Shown: positions 1 through 7,243 of the stretch, piece after piece
How the letters are laid out: every line of letters starts with the position of its first letter
Position numbering within the stretch: position 1 is the stretch's first letter
The notes under the pieces: model-generated
What the model was told of the DNA's origin: nothing
Database searches by the model: none
The model's input: only the letters and a program-made list of their open reading frames with translations
Made by a program: the position numbers and the translations under genes
Source: Candidatus Saccharibacteria bacterium UBA669
Lineage (GTDB): Bacteria; Patescibacteriota; Saccharimonadia; Saccharimonadales; Saccharimonadaceae
Direction of reading: 5' to 3'
Length of the DNA: 36,969 nt
NCBI GenBank assembly: GCA_002299795.1
Contig: DBNP01000051.1
Span: forward strand, 4,183-41,151

Positions 1-65
1 AAAAATGCGCCCACACTGAGCATAAACGTTGCGCCCAGTTCGGAGGTGAAGTTATCAATGTTCAT
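1..65 (-). CDS. mraY: MraY start (partial, cut by window edge)
   Basis: Only the first 21 codons are visible, reading MNIDNFTSELGATFMLSVGA and onward. The call rests mainly on position, directly after ftsI in a rsmH-ftsL-ftsI order where mraY (phospho-N-acetylmuramoyl-pentapeptide transferase, lipid I synthesis in the membrane) normally follows, plus the hydrophobic turn of the sequence. There is no Shine-Dalgarno sequence; a perfect TATAAT sits 7 nt before the ATG, so this gene probably also has its own leaderless transcript. Too little sequence is present to see a catalytic motif. Confidence 0.55.
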   Translation of the reverse strand, partial: MNIDNFTSELGATFMLSVGAF

Positions 66-72
66 ACGATCT

Positions 73-78
73 ATTATA
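73..78 (-). promoter_or_regulatory. -10 box (TATAAT) for a leaderless mraY transcript
   Basis: TATAAT lies between the ftsI stop and the mraY ATG with 7 nt between box and start codon. Transcription starting at the usual distance would begin at or next to the A of ATG. No good -35 hexamer is seen. Confidence 0.55.
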
Positions 79-81
79 CCC

Positions 82-1827
82 CTACTCTCTCGGTGTCAGC
101 CGTAAATAATCAATCATCCAGTTTGATATCTCGTTAAAAATCGGCATCGCATGCGCATTGCCCGACAGGTTCATGTCTTTTCCAGCCACTTCAACCATAA
201 TCACATAGCTTGGGCTTGCGCCCTTTTCACCACCAAACCCTAGGTAGGTACCGATCGTCTCGGTGCTGACATATTTACCATTTTTGATGGTCTGCGATGT
301 ACCTGTTTTGCCCCCAACATAGAATCCCGGCTTGTCTGTTTTGCTATAAAATGCCTGACGAGCCTGATATACCATCTCCGCCAAGGTTGTGGACGACGCA
401 GGACTAATGACGCCAGGATACCTCGGCTTATCTGCTGCGGCATGGTAATTCCCGTCAGCATCAATCGTACCGTTAATAATCGACGGCACGTAGTACGTCC
501 CGCCGTTCACGAGAGCACCAAAACCACTTGCGACCTGCAGCATCGTTGCGTCCATGCCCTGACCAAACGCCATGTTACTGTATCGTACCGCGTTTCCCTG
601 CTCCTCATCGGGTGATACAACCACCCCCTTGGCTTCATTGGCAAGTTCAATACCACTCAGCTGCCCAAGACGTAGGCGATCATGAAAATATTCATACATT
701 GTGTCCCTTGCCGATCGTGTGATGGAGCTACCATTGCCAAGCCGCTGCGCAATTGTCACCATACCAGTGTTGAGCGACCAGTTCAGAGCGTGCTGCATAG
801 TAATGTTGCCCGTTTGCCCCTTGCTTGCATTGCTGACGGTAATGTCGTCAATCTTGATATAGTCCGTATTCAGATAGGTAGACTGGGGTGTAATGACACC
901 TTTATCAATCCCCGTAGCAACAGTAAATGTCTTAATGTCTGAACCAGGTTCATACGGATTACTGATCGTATCGTTGTTAAACGCGGCAGCATCGGCTACT
1001 TCGTTTAGCTTGCTCGGATCATACGTTGGCAGATTCGCCATCGCCAGTACCTTGCCATTATTCGGATTCATGACGATGACGCTCAGCTGAGTGGCGCCGG
1101 TGCGCTGCATCCCCTCAACTAATGCCTTCTCAGCCTCAGCTTGAATATTTCGATCAATGGTCAGGACTAAATTATCACCGTCGCGAGCTGGCTTTTTTAT
1201 GTTTTTGTCACCCACAGTGAGTGGCACGAGCCGCACATCGGTCACTGTCTTTAGTAACCCATCCTGGCCACGTAATCGATCATTGCTTGCCTGCTCAACC
1301 CCATACTTGCCGACGCCCTCACTATCGACGAAGCCCAATACCTGGCTCGCCAACTGCCCCTCTGGGTAGACGCGCTGGCTTACCGCGTCGAAACCAACAC
1401 CTGCAAGATTTTCCTTTTTGAGCAGTTCCGCCTGTGTGCGCGTGACTTTTGTTGCGAGCACCTGGTAGCGGGTACCAGCACGCTCAATATACTGCGCAAA
1501 GTCTTTGCGGGTATTTCCGCCAGCTACTCGGTTCAGTGCATCAACAATCGCCTGCTTGTCAGCTACCTGCACCGGATCAACCCACACAGTATACACTGTC
1601 TCGTTCATGACAAGTCGCACCGGCTTATCCGCCTCCATTGCATATATCTCACCGCGCTTGGCACGTAGTGTGAACTGCTTGATCTGCTCGCTATCGGCCT
1701 GCGATACATAATATTGATGTTGAATTACCTGAATATAAAAAAGCCGCACAACAAAGAGCGCCATGATGATGGCGAGGATAATCGCCAGTCCCCTGGCGCG
1801 GCTCTTTGGTGCAAAATGTAATTCCAT
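82..1827 (-). CDS. ftsI: FtsI / class B penicillin-binding protein (septal transpeptidase)
   Basis: This 581-aa protein would cross-link septal peptidoglycan outside the membrane. Residues about 12-31 form one N-terminal membrane anchor, followed by a dimerisation domain and a transpeptidase domain. The active-site motifs are visible: SDIK (Ser296, Lys299; SxxK), SLN near residue 352 (SxN) and KTG near residue 507. SDIK is unusual, since FtsI proteins more often have STFK or SVMK, but the catalytic Ser and Lys are kept. No PASTA domain follows. The start is 3 nt after the ftsL stop, without a clear Shine-Dalgarno sequence, so translation is probably coupled to ftsL. Length is typical for the family. 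Confidence 0.93.
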   Translation of the reverse strand: MELHFAPKSRARGLAIILAIIMALFVVRLFYIQVIQHQYYVSQADSEQIKQFTLRAKRGEIYAMEADKPVRLVMNETVYTVWVDPVQVADKQAIVDALNRVAGGNTRKDFAQYIERAGTRYQVLATKVTRTQAELLKKENLAGVGFDAVSQRVYPEGQLASQVLGFVDSEGVGKYGVEQASNDRLRGQDGLLKTVTDVRLVPLTVGDKNIKKPARDGDNLVLTIDRNIQAEAEKALVEGMQRTGATQLSVIVMNPNNGKVLAMANLPTYDPSKLNEVADAAAFNNDTISNPYEPGSDIKTFTVATGIDKGVITPQSTYLNTDYIKIDDITVSNASKGQTGNITMQHALNWSLNTGMVTIAQRLGNGSSITRSARDTMYEYFHDRLRLGQLSGIELANEAKGVVVSPDEEQGNAVRYSNMAFGQGMDATMLQVASGFGALVNGGTYYVPSIINGTIDADGNYHAAADKPRYPGVISPASSTTLAEMVYQARQAFYSKTDKPGFYVGGKTGTSQTIKNGKYVSTETIGTYLGFGGEKGASPSYVIMVEVAGKDMNLSGNAHAMPIFNEISNWMIDYLRLTPRE

Positions 1828-1830
1828 GGG

Positions 1831-2181
1831 TTATTCAGTGACGTGCTGAACGTCGGTCGGTGTTGTCATACTTTTTGCGACGCTGCTATTCTTCACTGCC
1901 TGTAGTGCGGTGAGTCGAGCATTCTCAACTTCGAGATCCTTCTTCTGCTCAGTGAGTGCTGATATCTTATCAGTAATGTCACTGGCCGCATAGTCGTAGC
2001 CCGAAGCCCTGGTGGCTTGCGTGAGATAAATCAAACCTAGTACGGTAATCATAAGTGCAACGAGCACCGTATGGGTCACTGGACCAAGCTTGACAGCAGA
2101 TACAAACTGCACGGTATTTTGGTTCCGTGACCAGTTGGTAGTTCGCCGATTTGTAAATTGTGCGGTGCGTGTATAAGACAT
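1831..2181 (-). CDS. ftsL: FtsL-like division protein
   Basis: This is a 116-aa bitopic membrane protein. A basic, Asn/Thr-rich cytoplasmic tail (1-34) is followed by one membrane segment (about 35-55) and an extracytoplasmic coiled coil (about 65-95, with a heptad-like Leu/Val pattern). That is the architecture of FtsL/DivIC, which couples FtsB/FtsQ to FtsWI at the septum. Sequence identity within this family is always poor, so the call relies on architecture and on its place between rsmH and ftsI. No Shine-Dalgarno sequence precedes the ATG; the upstream 195 nt hold a tiny reading frame and a long hairpin that may control it. Confidence 0.8.
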   Translation of the reverse strand: MSYTRTAQFTNRRTTNWSRNQNTVQFVSAVKLGPVTHTVLVALMITVLGLIYLTQATRASGYDYAASDITDKISALTEQKKDLEVENARLTALQAVKNSSVAKSMTTPTDVQHVTE

Positions 2182-2219
2182 GTGGTGGATGTTTGTTTTT
2201 TATGTGTTGATGTTTTGGT

Positions 2220-2272
2220 GGAGAGTCGGCCAATGACCCTATTGCCAATAGGCCGATCTCCATGCGCGCATG
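2220..2272 (-). repeat. Long hairpin plus 12-nt palindrome in the rsmH-ftsL leader
   Basis: Arms 2220-2231 and 2251-2261 pair over 11 bp with one bulged base. Immediately next to it, 2261-2272 is the perfect palindrome CATGCGCGCATG. No T-tract follows on either strand, so this is not a classical terminator. It lies about 40 nt before the ftsL start and after the small reading frame at 2284-2349. Confidence 0.6.
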
Positions 2273-2283
2273 TAAATCAATGG

Positions 2284-2349
2284 TTATTTGAAGCGAACTT
2301 CGACCTTGAATTCCTGTGACGCGTTTTGTACTGGGATGTGTACTGGCAT
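2284..2349 (-). CDS. Candidate 21-aa leader peptide between rsmH and ftsL
   Basis: ATG at 2349 opens a 21-codon frame that ends in TAA at 2284. The peptide begins MPVHIPVQNASQEF and ends in a basic tail. A GGGGA stretch lies about 10 nt upstream of the ATG. It starts 28 nt after the rsmH stop and is followed by the hairpin at 2220-2261, so it could be a small protein or a regulatory leader peptide for ftsL. No homology is recognised. Coding status is uncertain because frames of this length occur by chance. Confidence 0.3.
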   Translation of the reverse strand: MPVHIPVQNASQEFKVEVRFK

Positions 2350-2376
2350 TGCAGTTACGTCCCCTTTCTTGTATGT

Positions 2377-3267
2377 TTATTTTTTCACAGCGGCGCGAAG
2401 CTTAGCGCTTCTTGCGCGCGGGTTGTGAACATCGTGAGTGTGGCCTGCGATTGGCTTTTTTGTCAAAACGTCTAGCTCTGACTCATAACCGGCATCGCGT
2501 TGCTCGGTAAAATAGCGTTTTACGATGCGATCCTCCAGGCTGTGAAAGCTGATGATCCCTACCCTACCTCCTTTTTTGAGAAGTTTCGGGAGAAGCGGCA
2601 TCAGTTCACGAACCTGGTGGAGTTCATCGTTTATCGCTATGCGAAAGGCCTGAAAGGTGCGTGTTGCTGGGTGGGTTTTCTGCCACTTGCCAACATGTGC
2701 GAGCCGTATAGCCTCGGCGAGTTCTCCTGTAGTTTCTAGTGGTCTGGCTGCGATAATGGCGTCGGCATATCGTTCTGCGATACGCTTTGGCTCTTCACCG
2801 TATTCATGGATGAGATGGATTAATGTTGTGCGATTTGCAGTATCAATCAGCGTATGGGCACTTTGTGCTTGCCGCTGGTCCATTCTCATATCTAGTGGAC
2901 CACTCTTTGTAAAGGAAAATCCCCGCTCTGGTATATCGAGCTGTGGTGACGACACCCCCAAGTCAAGTAGAATCAAACTATAGTGCTTCCCGTCCTGCAC
3001 AAGCTGTTTTGCAGCTGTCAGAAAATCGGTATGCATTACCTGAACCCCCTTGTCCTGTAGGTCGCCGAGTGTGCGGGTAGCATACTCGTCGCGGTCAACA
3101 AGTGTTGATTCGGTGTAGTTAGAGGTAATGCCCAAAATTTCCCGTGCGTGACCGCCGTACCCCGCCGTCAGATCAAGATAACTCTCATCTGATTGGGGCT
3201 GCAGCAACGTCAGGACGTCCTGGAGCAAAACCGGAACATGAAGTGGTGGATGTTCTTTGATACTCAT
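2377..3267 (-). CDS. rsmH: 16S rRNA m4C1402 methyltransferase RsmH (MraW)
   Basis: This 296-aa protein uses S-adenosylmethionine to methylate the N4 of C1402 in 16S rRNA. The N-terminal signature HVPVLLQDVL and the SAM-binding loop DLTAGYGGHA (usually DGTLGGGGHS) are present. The family hallmark LLDLGVSSPQLD followed by GFSF and PLDMRMD is also there, and a C-terminal ISFHSLEDRIVK motif. Length is normal. It heads the dcw cluster here; mraZ, its usual upstream partner, is absent from the window. The ATG lies 8 nt after a TATGAT box with no Shine-Dalgarno sequence, suggesting a leaderless message. Confidence 0.96.
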   Translation of the reverse strand: MSIKEHPPLHVPVLLQDVLTLLQPQSDESYLDLTAGYGGHAREILGITSNYTESTLVDRDEYATRTLGDLQDKGVQVMHTDFLTAAKQLVQDGKHYSLILLDLGVSSPQLDIPERGFSFTKSGPLDMRMDQRQAQSAHTLIDTANRTTLIHLIHEYGEEPKRIAERYADAIIAARPLETTGELAEAIRLAHVGKWQKTHPATRTFQAFRIAINDELHQVRELMPLLPKLLKKGGRVGIISFHSLEDRIVKRYFTEQRDAGYESELDVLTKKPIAGHTHDVHNPRARSAKLRAAVKK

Positions 3268-3275
3268 ACCCCACC

Positions 3276-3281
3276 ATCATA
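3276..3281 (-). promoter_or_regulatory. -10 box (TATGAT) for leaderless rsmH
   Basis: TATGAT ends 8 nt before the rsmH ATG. A TTGAAA lies 15 nt further upstream, a slightly short spacer for a -35. This would be the main promoter of the division cluster. Confidence 0.5.
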
Positions 3282-3656
3282 CCACGATCGAAAAGGTTTC
3301 AAATTCGCGGTGCGAGGCTAGGTATGTTCGAGATCACCAAACTGGTAGCAAGCATATATGTTTGTGTTTGCATGTGTTTGTTTTTGATAAGTTGTCAGTC
3401 GCAGCCGACGGGGTCTGCAAAGCAGAGCATAATCCGATTCTTGCGACTATTGAGAGACTTATGTGTGAGGTGGAGTTTTTTGGGAGGTGTTGTGTTTAAA
3501 GGAAGGTGCGTTCGACTATGTTTAGTGTGGGTCGATAAACCACTACTCACTACCAGATTGTTGATCTCGAGGATATCGTTTACAAATTGATTGTTAATGT
3601 ACTGTCATGGTGGAGAAAGTGAACGATGAGGATTGAGGGGGCCTACCCTCCTACAG

Positions 3657-3845
3657 CTACAGTTTTGCAATAGAACATCGTAGCACCGTTTCAAGCTGGT
3701 GTACGAGTTCGAGTATCTGCACTGAGTGTATCATTTGTTTTTTGTTGTGGTGTTTGTGTTGCGGTGTTTCCGCGTGTGCCACTGAGCCCATAATACCCGC
3801 CAACGTCAACAATAAGCAATACCATTTTTTGACATATTTTCTCAT
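3657..3845 (-). CDS. Candidate small secreted protein (62 aa)
   Basis: The first 26 residues look like a Sec signal peptide: MRKYVKKW, a hydrophobic core CLLLTLAGIMG and a SVAHA-ET cleavage site. The mature part is about 36 residues, rich in His, Lys and Gln. No homology is recognised. It sits alone in a gene-poor gap upstream of rsmH, and a DnaA-box-like inverted pair lies just upstream of its start. There is no convincing Shine-Dalgarno sequence or well-placed promoter, so it may be spurious; the signal peptide is the main argument for it. Confidence 0.35.
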   Translation of the reverse strand: MRKYVKKWYCLLLTLAGIMGSVAHAETPQHKHHNKKQMIHSVQILELVHQLETVLRCSIAKL

Positions 3846-3856
3846 TATGCTTTCGT

Positions 3857-3878
3857 TTTTCCACAGTTTTGTGGATAA
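3857..3878. repeat. Inverted pair of DnaA-box-like 9-mers
   Basis: TTTTCCACA (3857-3865, plus) and TTATCCACA (3870-3878, read on minus) face each other across 4 nt. The second is a perfect match to the TTATNCACA consensus. A one-mismatch copy, TTTTCAACA, lies at 3886-3894. The surroundings are AT-rich. This could be a DnaA-responsive regulatory site or part of an origin; no dnaA or dnaN gene is in the window. Confidence 0.4.
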
Positions 3879-3961
3879 GTCAAATTTTCAACAGATACAG
3901 CTATAGCCGCTCACCTGTTGAGCGTTGTAGTACTTTTCGCAATGTTGTGCCGTACTTTTTA

Positions 3962-4090
3962 CTATTTCGCAAGCTGAAGCGTTACCCATATGAGAAACAG
4001 TATCCCATAGATGAGGATTGACGCTGAAAGCGACTTGACCGAGGGTGCGGCAGTTGCATTAGGAGTAAATGTTTGTTTTACCATTTTCAT
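3962..4090 (-). CDS. Candidate 42-aa single-pass membrane protein
   Basis: ATG at 4090 opens a 42-codon frame ending in TAG at 3962. The N-terminal half is polar (MKMVKQTFTPNATAAPSVKS) and the C-terminal half is one membrane segment, SILIYGILFLIWVTLQLA, ending in Lys. A near-perfect promoter precedes it: TTGACA at 4123-4128, a 17-nt spacer, and an extended -10 TGC-TACAAT at 4100-4105, ending 9 nt before the ATG. That promoter would have no other obvious target. Function is unknown. The pairing of a consensus promoter with a clean transmembrane frame makes it a good candidate for a real small protein. Confidence 0.55.
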   Translation of the reverse strand: MKMVKQTFTPNATAAPSVKSLSASILIYGILFLIWVTLQLAK

Positions 4091-4099
4091 GATAATTCA

Positions 4100-4128
4100 A
4101 TTGTAGCATAAGCTTGATATAATGTCAA
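4100..4128 (-). promoter_or_regulatory. Sigma70-type promoter for the 42-aa membrane protein
   Basis: TTGACA (4123-4128), 17-nt spacer, TACAAT (4100-4105) with an upstream TGC extension. It lies just past the stop codon of the HAD-like gene. Expected transcription start is 2-3 nt before the ATG at 4090. Confidence 0.7.
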
Positions 4129-4130
4129 TG

Positions 4131-4937
4131 TTATGAGAGTTGCCTCAAACTGGCCCGTATTGCCTTGATCGCACCAAGCGCCTCTGTCATACCATGCACC
4201 GCAACAACACCACCAGGGAGCCTGCCTCGCTGGAAATCGAGCTGATTTGCCTCATCCTCAGGTGTTATTCTAATTCCCAGTATATGAGCATTGATCCCGT
4301 TGAAACTATCGGTTTTATCGTCGAGCAGTATAATCTTTCGAGCGACCGTTTGTATGCCCTCTTCGACCGACATACTGTCTGGCAGATAGAATCCGTCGCC
4401 AGTTTCGTACCATTTGGTGATTTTGGCGCCTTTCTCTCTGCGGTTACAGACATACGCGGGTAGATCATCAAGTCCTGCAGCAGCAATCTTGGCAAGTTGC
4501 CAGGTCTTAGCGTCAACCCACTGCTGGTCATGGCGGTCTGGCGAAGACGCTCCATAGGTAAACATCGCCAGGAGCACCCCTTCCGCGACCGCATATTCGA
4601 TGATCTTGCGCGCATCTTTCATAAGTAGATCGTGTTGATGTCCGCGCTCAACGAAATCGGCCTCAACGTTGTGCTGCCAGGAGTACCCGGTGCCCTCAAG
4701 TGAATGATTGATAAATCCAACCACATTGTACGACTCTCCAGCGGCCTTTGTGCGGTGATACTCGTCGTAGAGCTGCTTTGCGGTGAGCGGCGTGTTGTAG
4801 GCGGTCGCCTGCACGGCAAGATCAAAAGCTTTTGCCGTGTCTACCGCACAGCGATCAACATCAAAAAATATTGCCTCTGGTATGCGAATAATACGCCGTT
4901 CACCCGTGTCAAACTGCACTAGTCGCTCTGTCACCAT
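4131..4937 (-). CDS. HAD-like hydrolase domain protein
   Basis: This 268-aa protein carries the expected order of haloacid-dehalogenase motifs. They are a hydrophobic strand ending in DVD (Asp26, Asp28) as motif I, FTYG as a motif II Thr, a Lys in KITKW as motif III, and ILLDDKTD as motif IV. The usual T/V after DxD is replaced by Arg-Cys, so substrate class cannot be given. Phosphatase or phosphotransfer activity on a small metabolite is the family expectation. Its ATG directly abuts the yvcK stop (TAG then ATG), so it is the last gene of a GH1-like/yvcK/HAD operon and may act on the same sugar or wall-precursor metabolism. Confidence 0.65.
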   Translation of the reverse strand: MVTERLVQFDTGERRIIRIPEAIFFDVDRCAVDTAKAFDLAVQATAYNTPLTAKQLYDEYHRTKAAGESYNVVGFINHSLEGTGYSWQHNVEADFVERGHQHDLLMKDARKIIEYAVAEGVLLAMFTYGASSPDRHDQQWVDAKTWQLAKIAAAGLDDLPAYVCNRREKGAKITKWYETGDGFYLPDSMSVEEGIQTVARKIILLDDKTDSFNGINAHILGIRITPEDEANQLDFQRGRLPGGVVAVHGMTEALGAIKAIRASLRQLS

Positions 4938-5960
4938 CTATGCCTGGTCATGCCGCACGATGTCAATCAGCGTGCTAGCAACCGCCACTGGGTTGTGTCG
5001 AATCAGCGAGCGCGTCACGGGCAAATGAGTATCCGCGGGATTATATGATGCGATCTGGCCAAGATAGCTCCCGCCAATCGACTGATATGGCCGCTTTGCA
5101 AGCTCCGCCATGTCGACTTCAACCAAATAGTCATTCTCGGCCTTATAGCGCTGGAGAATTCGCTCCGAAGGTATCTGGTTATTGAATAACACCGCGTCCA
5201 AAAATCCCCCGCCACCGAATCGCTCAATCTCTTTTACATGATCACCCACCGTGAATCCATTGGTCTGGCCGTCTTTTGTTACCAGGTTACACACATAGAC
5301 TACTTTTGCCTTGGTGCGACGAAGCGCGTCGCCAACACCGTCAATAACCAGTAGAGGACCGAGCGAGGTGTAGAGGTCGCCAGGCGCAATTACCACAAGA
5401 TCCGCCTGCTCTATCGCCTCGACAGCCATTGGGTTGACCGTCGCGGCCGGCTCAAGCGAGAGCTTTGCTTTGCGTGGATCATAGCCAAAATGATCCGCGT
5501 CGATCACGCGTTCGCCGTGCAGTGTGAGCGTCCCTTTGGGCCAGCTCATTTTAAGTCGTACGTTGTCATATGTCACTGGTATCACCGCGCCATTCACACG
5601 CAAAACCTCGCTCGCCGTGTCGATGGCATCACGGAAACTACCTGTGGACTTTTCGAGTGCAGTCAAAAATAGATTACCGAACGAGTGTCCCTCAAGCATC
5701 CCTTCCTCAAACCGATAGTTGAATAGGTCTCGGATCTTTGGAGAGTCGCTGAGTGCCACAAGACACTGGCGCACGTCACCGGGCGGCAACACACCCAGTT
5801 CATCACGAAGCACCCCCGTACTCCCGCCATCGTCGGCCATATTCACAATCGCGGCAATTTTTGTGGTATATTCTTTCAGCGCGGAAAGTAGCGTAAAACT
5901 ACCGGTGCCCCCACCGATCACGGCGATCTTTAGTTCATCAATTCCAAACGGTGAATCCAT
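4938..5960 (-). CDS. yvcK: YvcK/CofD-like regulator (gluconeogenesis factor family)
   Basis: This 340-aa protein has the nucleotide-binding loop GGGTGS at residues 16-21, then NMADDGGSTG and LGVLPPGDVR, the family signature, and later VVIAPGDLYTSL. In Firmicutes, YvcK binds UDP-GlcNAc and adjusts carbon flow between gluconeogenesis and peptidoglycan precursor synthesis. CofD enzymes (2-phospho-L-lactate transferase) share the fold, but no F420 genes are visible. A strong Shine-Dalgarno GAGGGG overlaps the end of the upstream GH1-like gene, so the two are coupled. Length fits YvcK. Confidence 0.85.
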   Translation of the reverse strand: MDSPFGIDELKIAVIGGGTGSFTLLSALKEYTTKIAAIVNMADDGGSTGVLRDELGVLPPGDVRQCLVALSDSPKIRDLFNYRFEEGMLEGHSFGNLFLTALEKSTGSFRDAIDTASEVLRVNGAVIPVTYDNVRLKMSWPKGTLTLHGERVIDADHFGYDPRKAKLSLEPAATVNPMAVEAIEQADLVVIAPGDLYTSLGPLLVIDGVGDALRRTKAKVVYVCNLVTKDGQTNGFTVGDHVKEIERFGGGGFLDAVLFNNQIPSERILQRYKAENDYLVEVDMAELAKRPYQSIGGSYLGQIASYNPADTHLPVTRSLIRHNPVAVASTLIDIVRHDQA

Positions 5961-5961
5961 A

Positions 5962-7218
5962 TCATCCCCTCAGTTTCTTAACTACTTTGGCGTACCATAC
6001 TGCGCTCGGACGAGGAATGCGCTTCATGGTCGTATAGTCAACTTCGGCGAGCCCATAGCGCGGCCAGAAGCCCCTATCCCACTCAAACTGGTCGGTGAGC
6101 GCATACACCACAAACCCCAGCACGGTGACACCATTCTGCACTGCGGCCTGCAGGGCAATAACACTCTGCGCCAGCCACCATTTACGATACTCATCCTTAT
6201 AGTCCGCAATTCCACTCGCTGTCACTATGATCGGCAGATGATAACTGTCATGCACTTCCTGTAGGACATACTTGAGTGTGTCGGGATCCATTTGCGCATC
6301 GACATCACTCATATGAGTATCAGGGTTGTGCACCCTATAGCCATACACGCGCTGGCTCCCCTTGTAATTGATACCAATGAAGTCGCTGTGTTTTGCAACT
6401 TGCCGCAGCAGATAGCTATTTTCTTTAAGGCGCATCACCACGGCGCTCTGCTCGCTCAGCCAGGCATCATCTCCCGGGTAAATATGCGTATAGTTCTTTG
6501 CGATCCCCACTTTAAAGCGGCGATTCTCAGCGTGGATTATCTCGGCGACTTTGCGGTGTGTGTAAATAAGATTTTGCAGCACAATATGAGCGCGACGCTT
6601 ACTCACCACTTGCGGTGGCCACTTGCCCTGAACATAGCTCATATCGACATAGGTTTGCGGCTCATTCAGTGTTACGATATAGCGCATACCGCCGCCAATT
6701 TCCTGCAGCAGGTGTTGGACATACTCCACAAAATACCGTACGTTAGCTCGTTTTTCAAACCCTCCCTTTTGCGCAAACCACACTGGTAGTGTGTAGTGAA
6801 ACAGCGTCACAATCGGCTCAATGCCACTCTTTTTCATAGCTATAAACTGCTGCCGATAGTGATTGATCGCCTCGGCATCCCACGACCCCTCCTCGGGCTG
6901 TATGCGCGACCACTCGATACTTATCCGAAGTGTGTTGAGGTGCATCATCCTGGCCAGCGCAATGTCCCGCTGGTAAAGCTCATATCCATTCACTGCCCGG
7001 CCAGATATGTAGTTTGACGGCGACTTTGCGGCTGATTTAATGTGCGGCCACACTGCTAAATCATCGTACTGATATGAACTCTGGCTGGCCAATGCTTTGG
7101 CGTTCTCAAGCTCCCACACCGTCCATTGATTATGCACACCGCCCTCATACTGATGCGCAGAAGTAGTCGCCCCCCACAAAAAACCTTTCGGAAACGATGA
7201 TACGGGTCGATTCGGCAT
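5962..7218 (-). CDS. GH1 (beta-glucosidase fold) protein lacking the catalytic nucleophile
   Basis: This 418-aa protein matches glycoside hydrolase family 1 end to end: WGATTSAHQYEG near the N-terminus, LFHYTLPVWF, the acid/base motif TLNEP (Glu186), FIGINY, and LTDQFEWDRGFWPRYGL near the end. The nucleophile motif, normally TENG, reads TASG. Codon 334 is GCG (Ala) where Glu is required, and the Asn is Ser. The rest of the sugar-binding site looks intact and the frame is clean, so this is not obvious gene decay. It may bind sugars without hydrolysing them, use another nucleophile, or act as a transferase. It heads an operon with yvcK. Its ATG is 8 nt after TATAAT. Confidence 0.85.
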   Translation of the reverse strand: MPNRPVSSFPKGFLWGATTSAHQYEGGVHNQWTVWELENAKALASQSSYQYDDLAVWPHIKSAAKSPSNYISGRAVNGYELYQRDIALARMMHLNTLRISIEWSRIQPEEGSWDAEAINHYRQQFIAMKKSGIEPIVTLFHYTLPVWFAQKGGFEKRANVRYFVEYVQHLLQEIGGGMRYIVTLNEPQTYVDMSYVQGKWPPQVVSKRRAHIVLQNLIYTHRKVAEIIHAENRRFKVGIAKNYTHIYPGDDAWLSEQSAVVMRLKENSYLLRQVAKHSDFIGINYKGSQRVYGYRVHNPDTHMSDVDAQMDPDTLKYVLQEVHDSYHLPIIVTASGIADYKDEYRKWWLAQSVIALQAAVQNGVTVLGFVVYALTDQFEWDRGFWPRYGLAEVDYTTMKRIPRPSAVWYAKVVKKLRG

Positions 7219-7226
7219 ATAGCTCT

Positions 7227-7232
7227 ATTATA
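7227..7232 (-). promoter_or_regulatory. -10 box (extended, TGG-TATAAT) for the GH1-like operon
   Basis: TATAAT preceded by TGG (extended -10) ends 8 nt before the ATG at 7218. No Shine-Dalgarno sequence and no TTGACA-like -35 are seen, consistent with a leaderless message. Confidence 0.6.
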
Positions 7233-7243
7233 CCAGGCGCGCG

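Noticed and set aside
1979..2263. 94-codon minus-strand frame overlapping ftsL
   Set aside because: It covers the hairpin region and most of ftsL in another frame, with Cys/His-rich noise and no signal for translation.
3324..3590. Plus-strand frame with a lipobox-like LISC after a hydrophobic start
   Set aside because: The lipobox-like stretch is built from TG-rich low-complexity DNA, the rest is basic and Cys-rich without pattern, and no promoter is seen.
3601..3640. MraZ-type operator (GTGGAGAAAGTG) upstream of rsmH
   Set aside because: Only one partial copy, on the non-coding strand and more than 300 nt from rsmH; MraZ operators are tandem repeats on the coding strand near the promoter.
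3268..4130. Chromosomal origin of replication
   Set aside because: Only two good DnaA boxes and one weak one; genes on both sides run the same way and no dnaA, dnaN or rpmH is present. Kept only as a DnaA-box finding.
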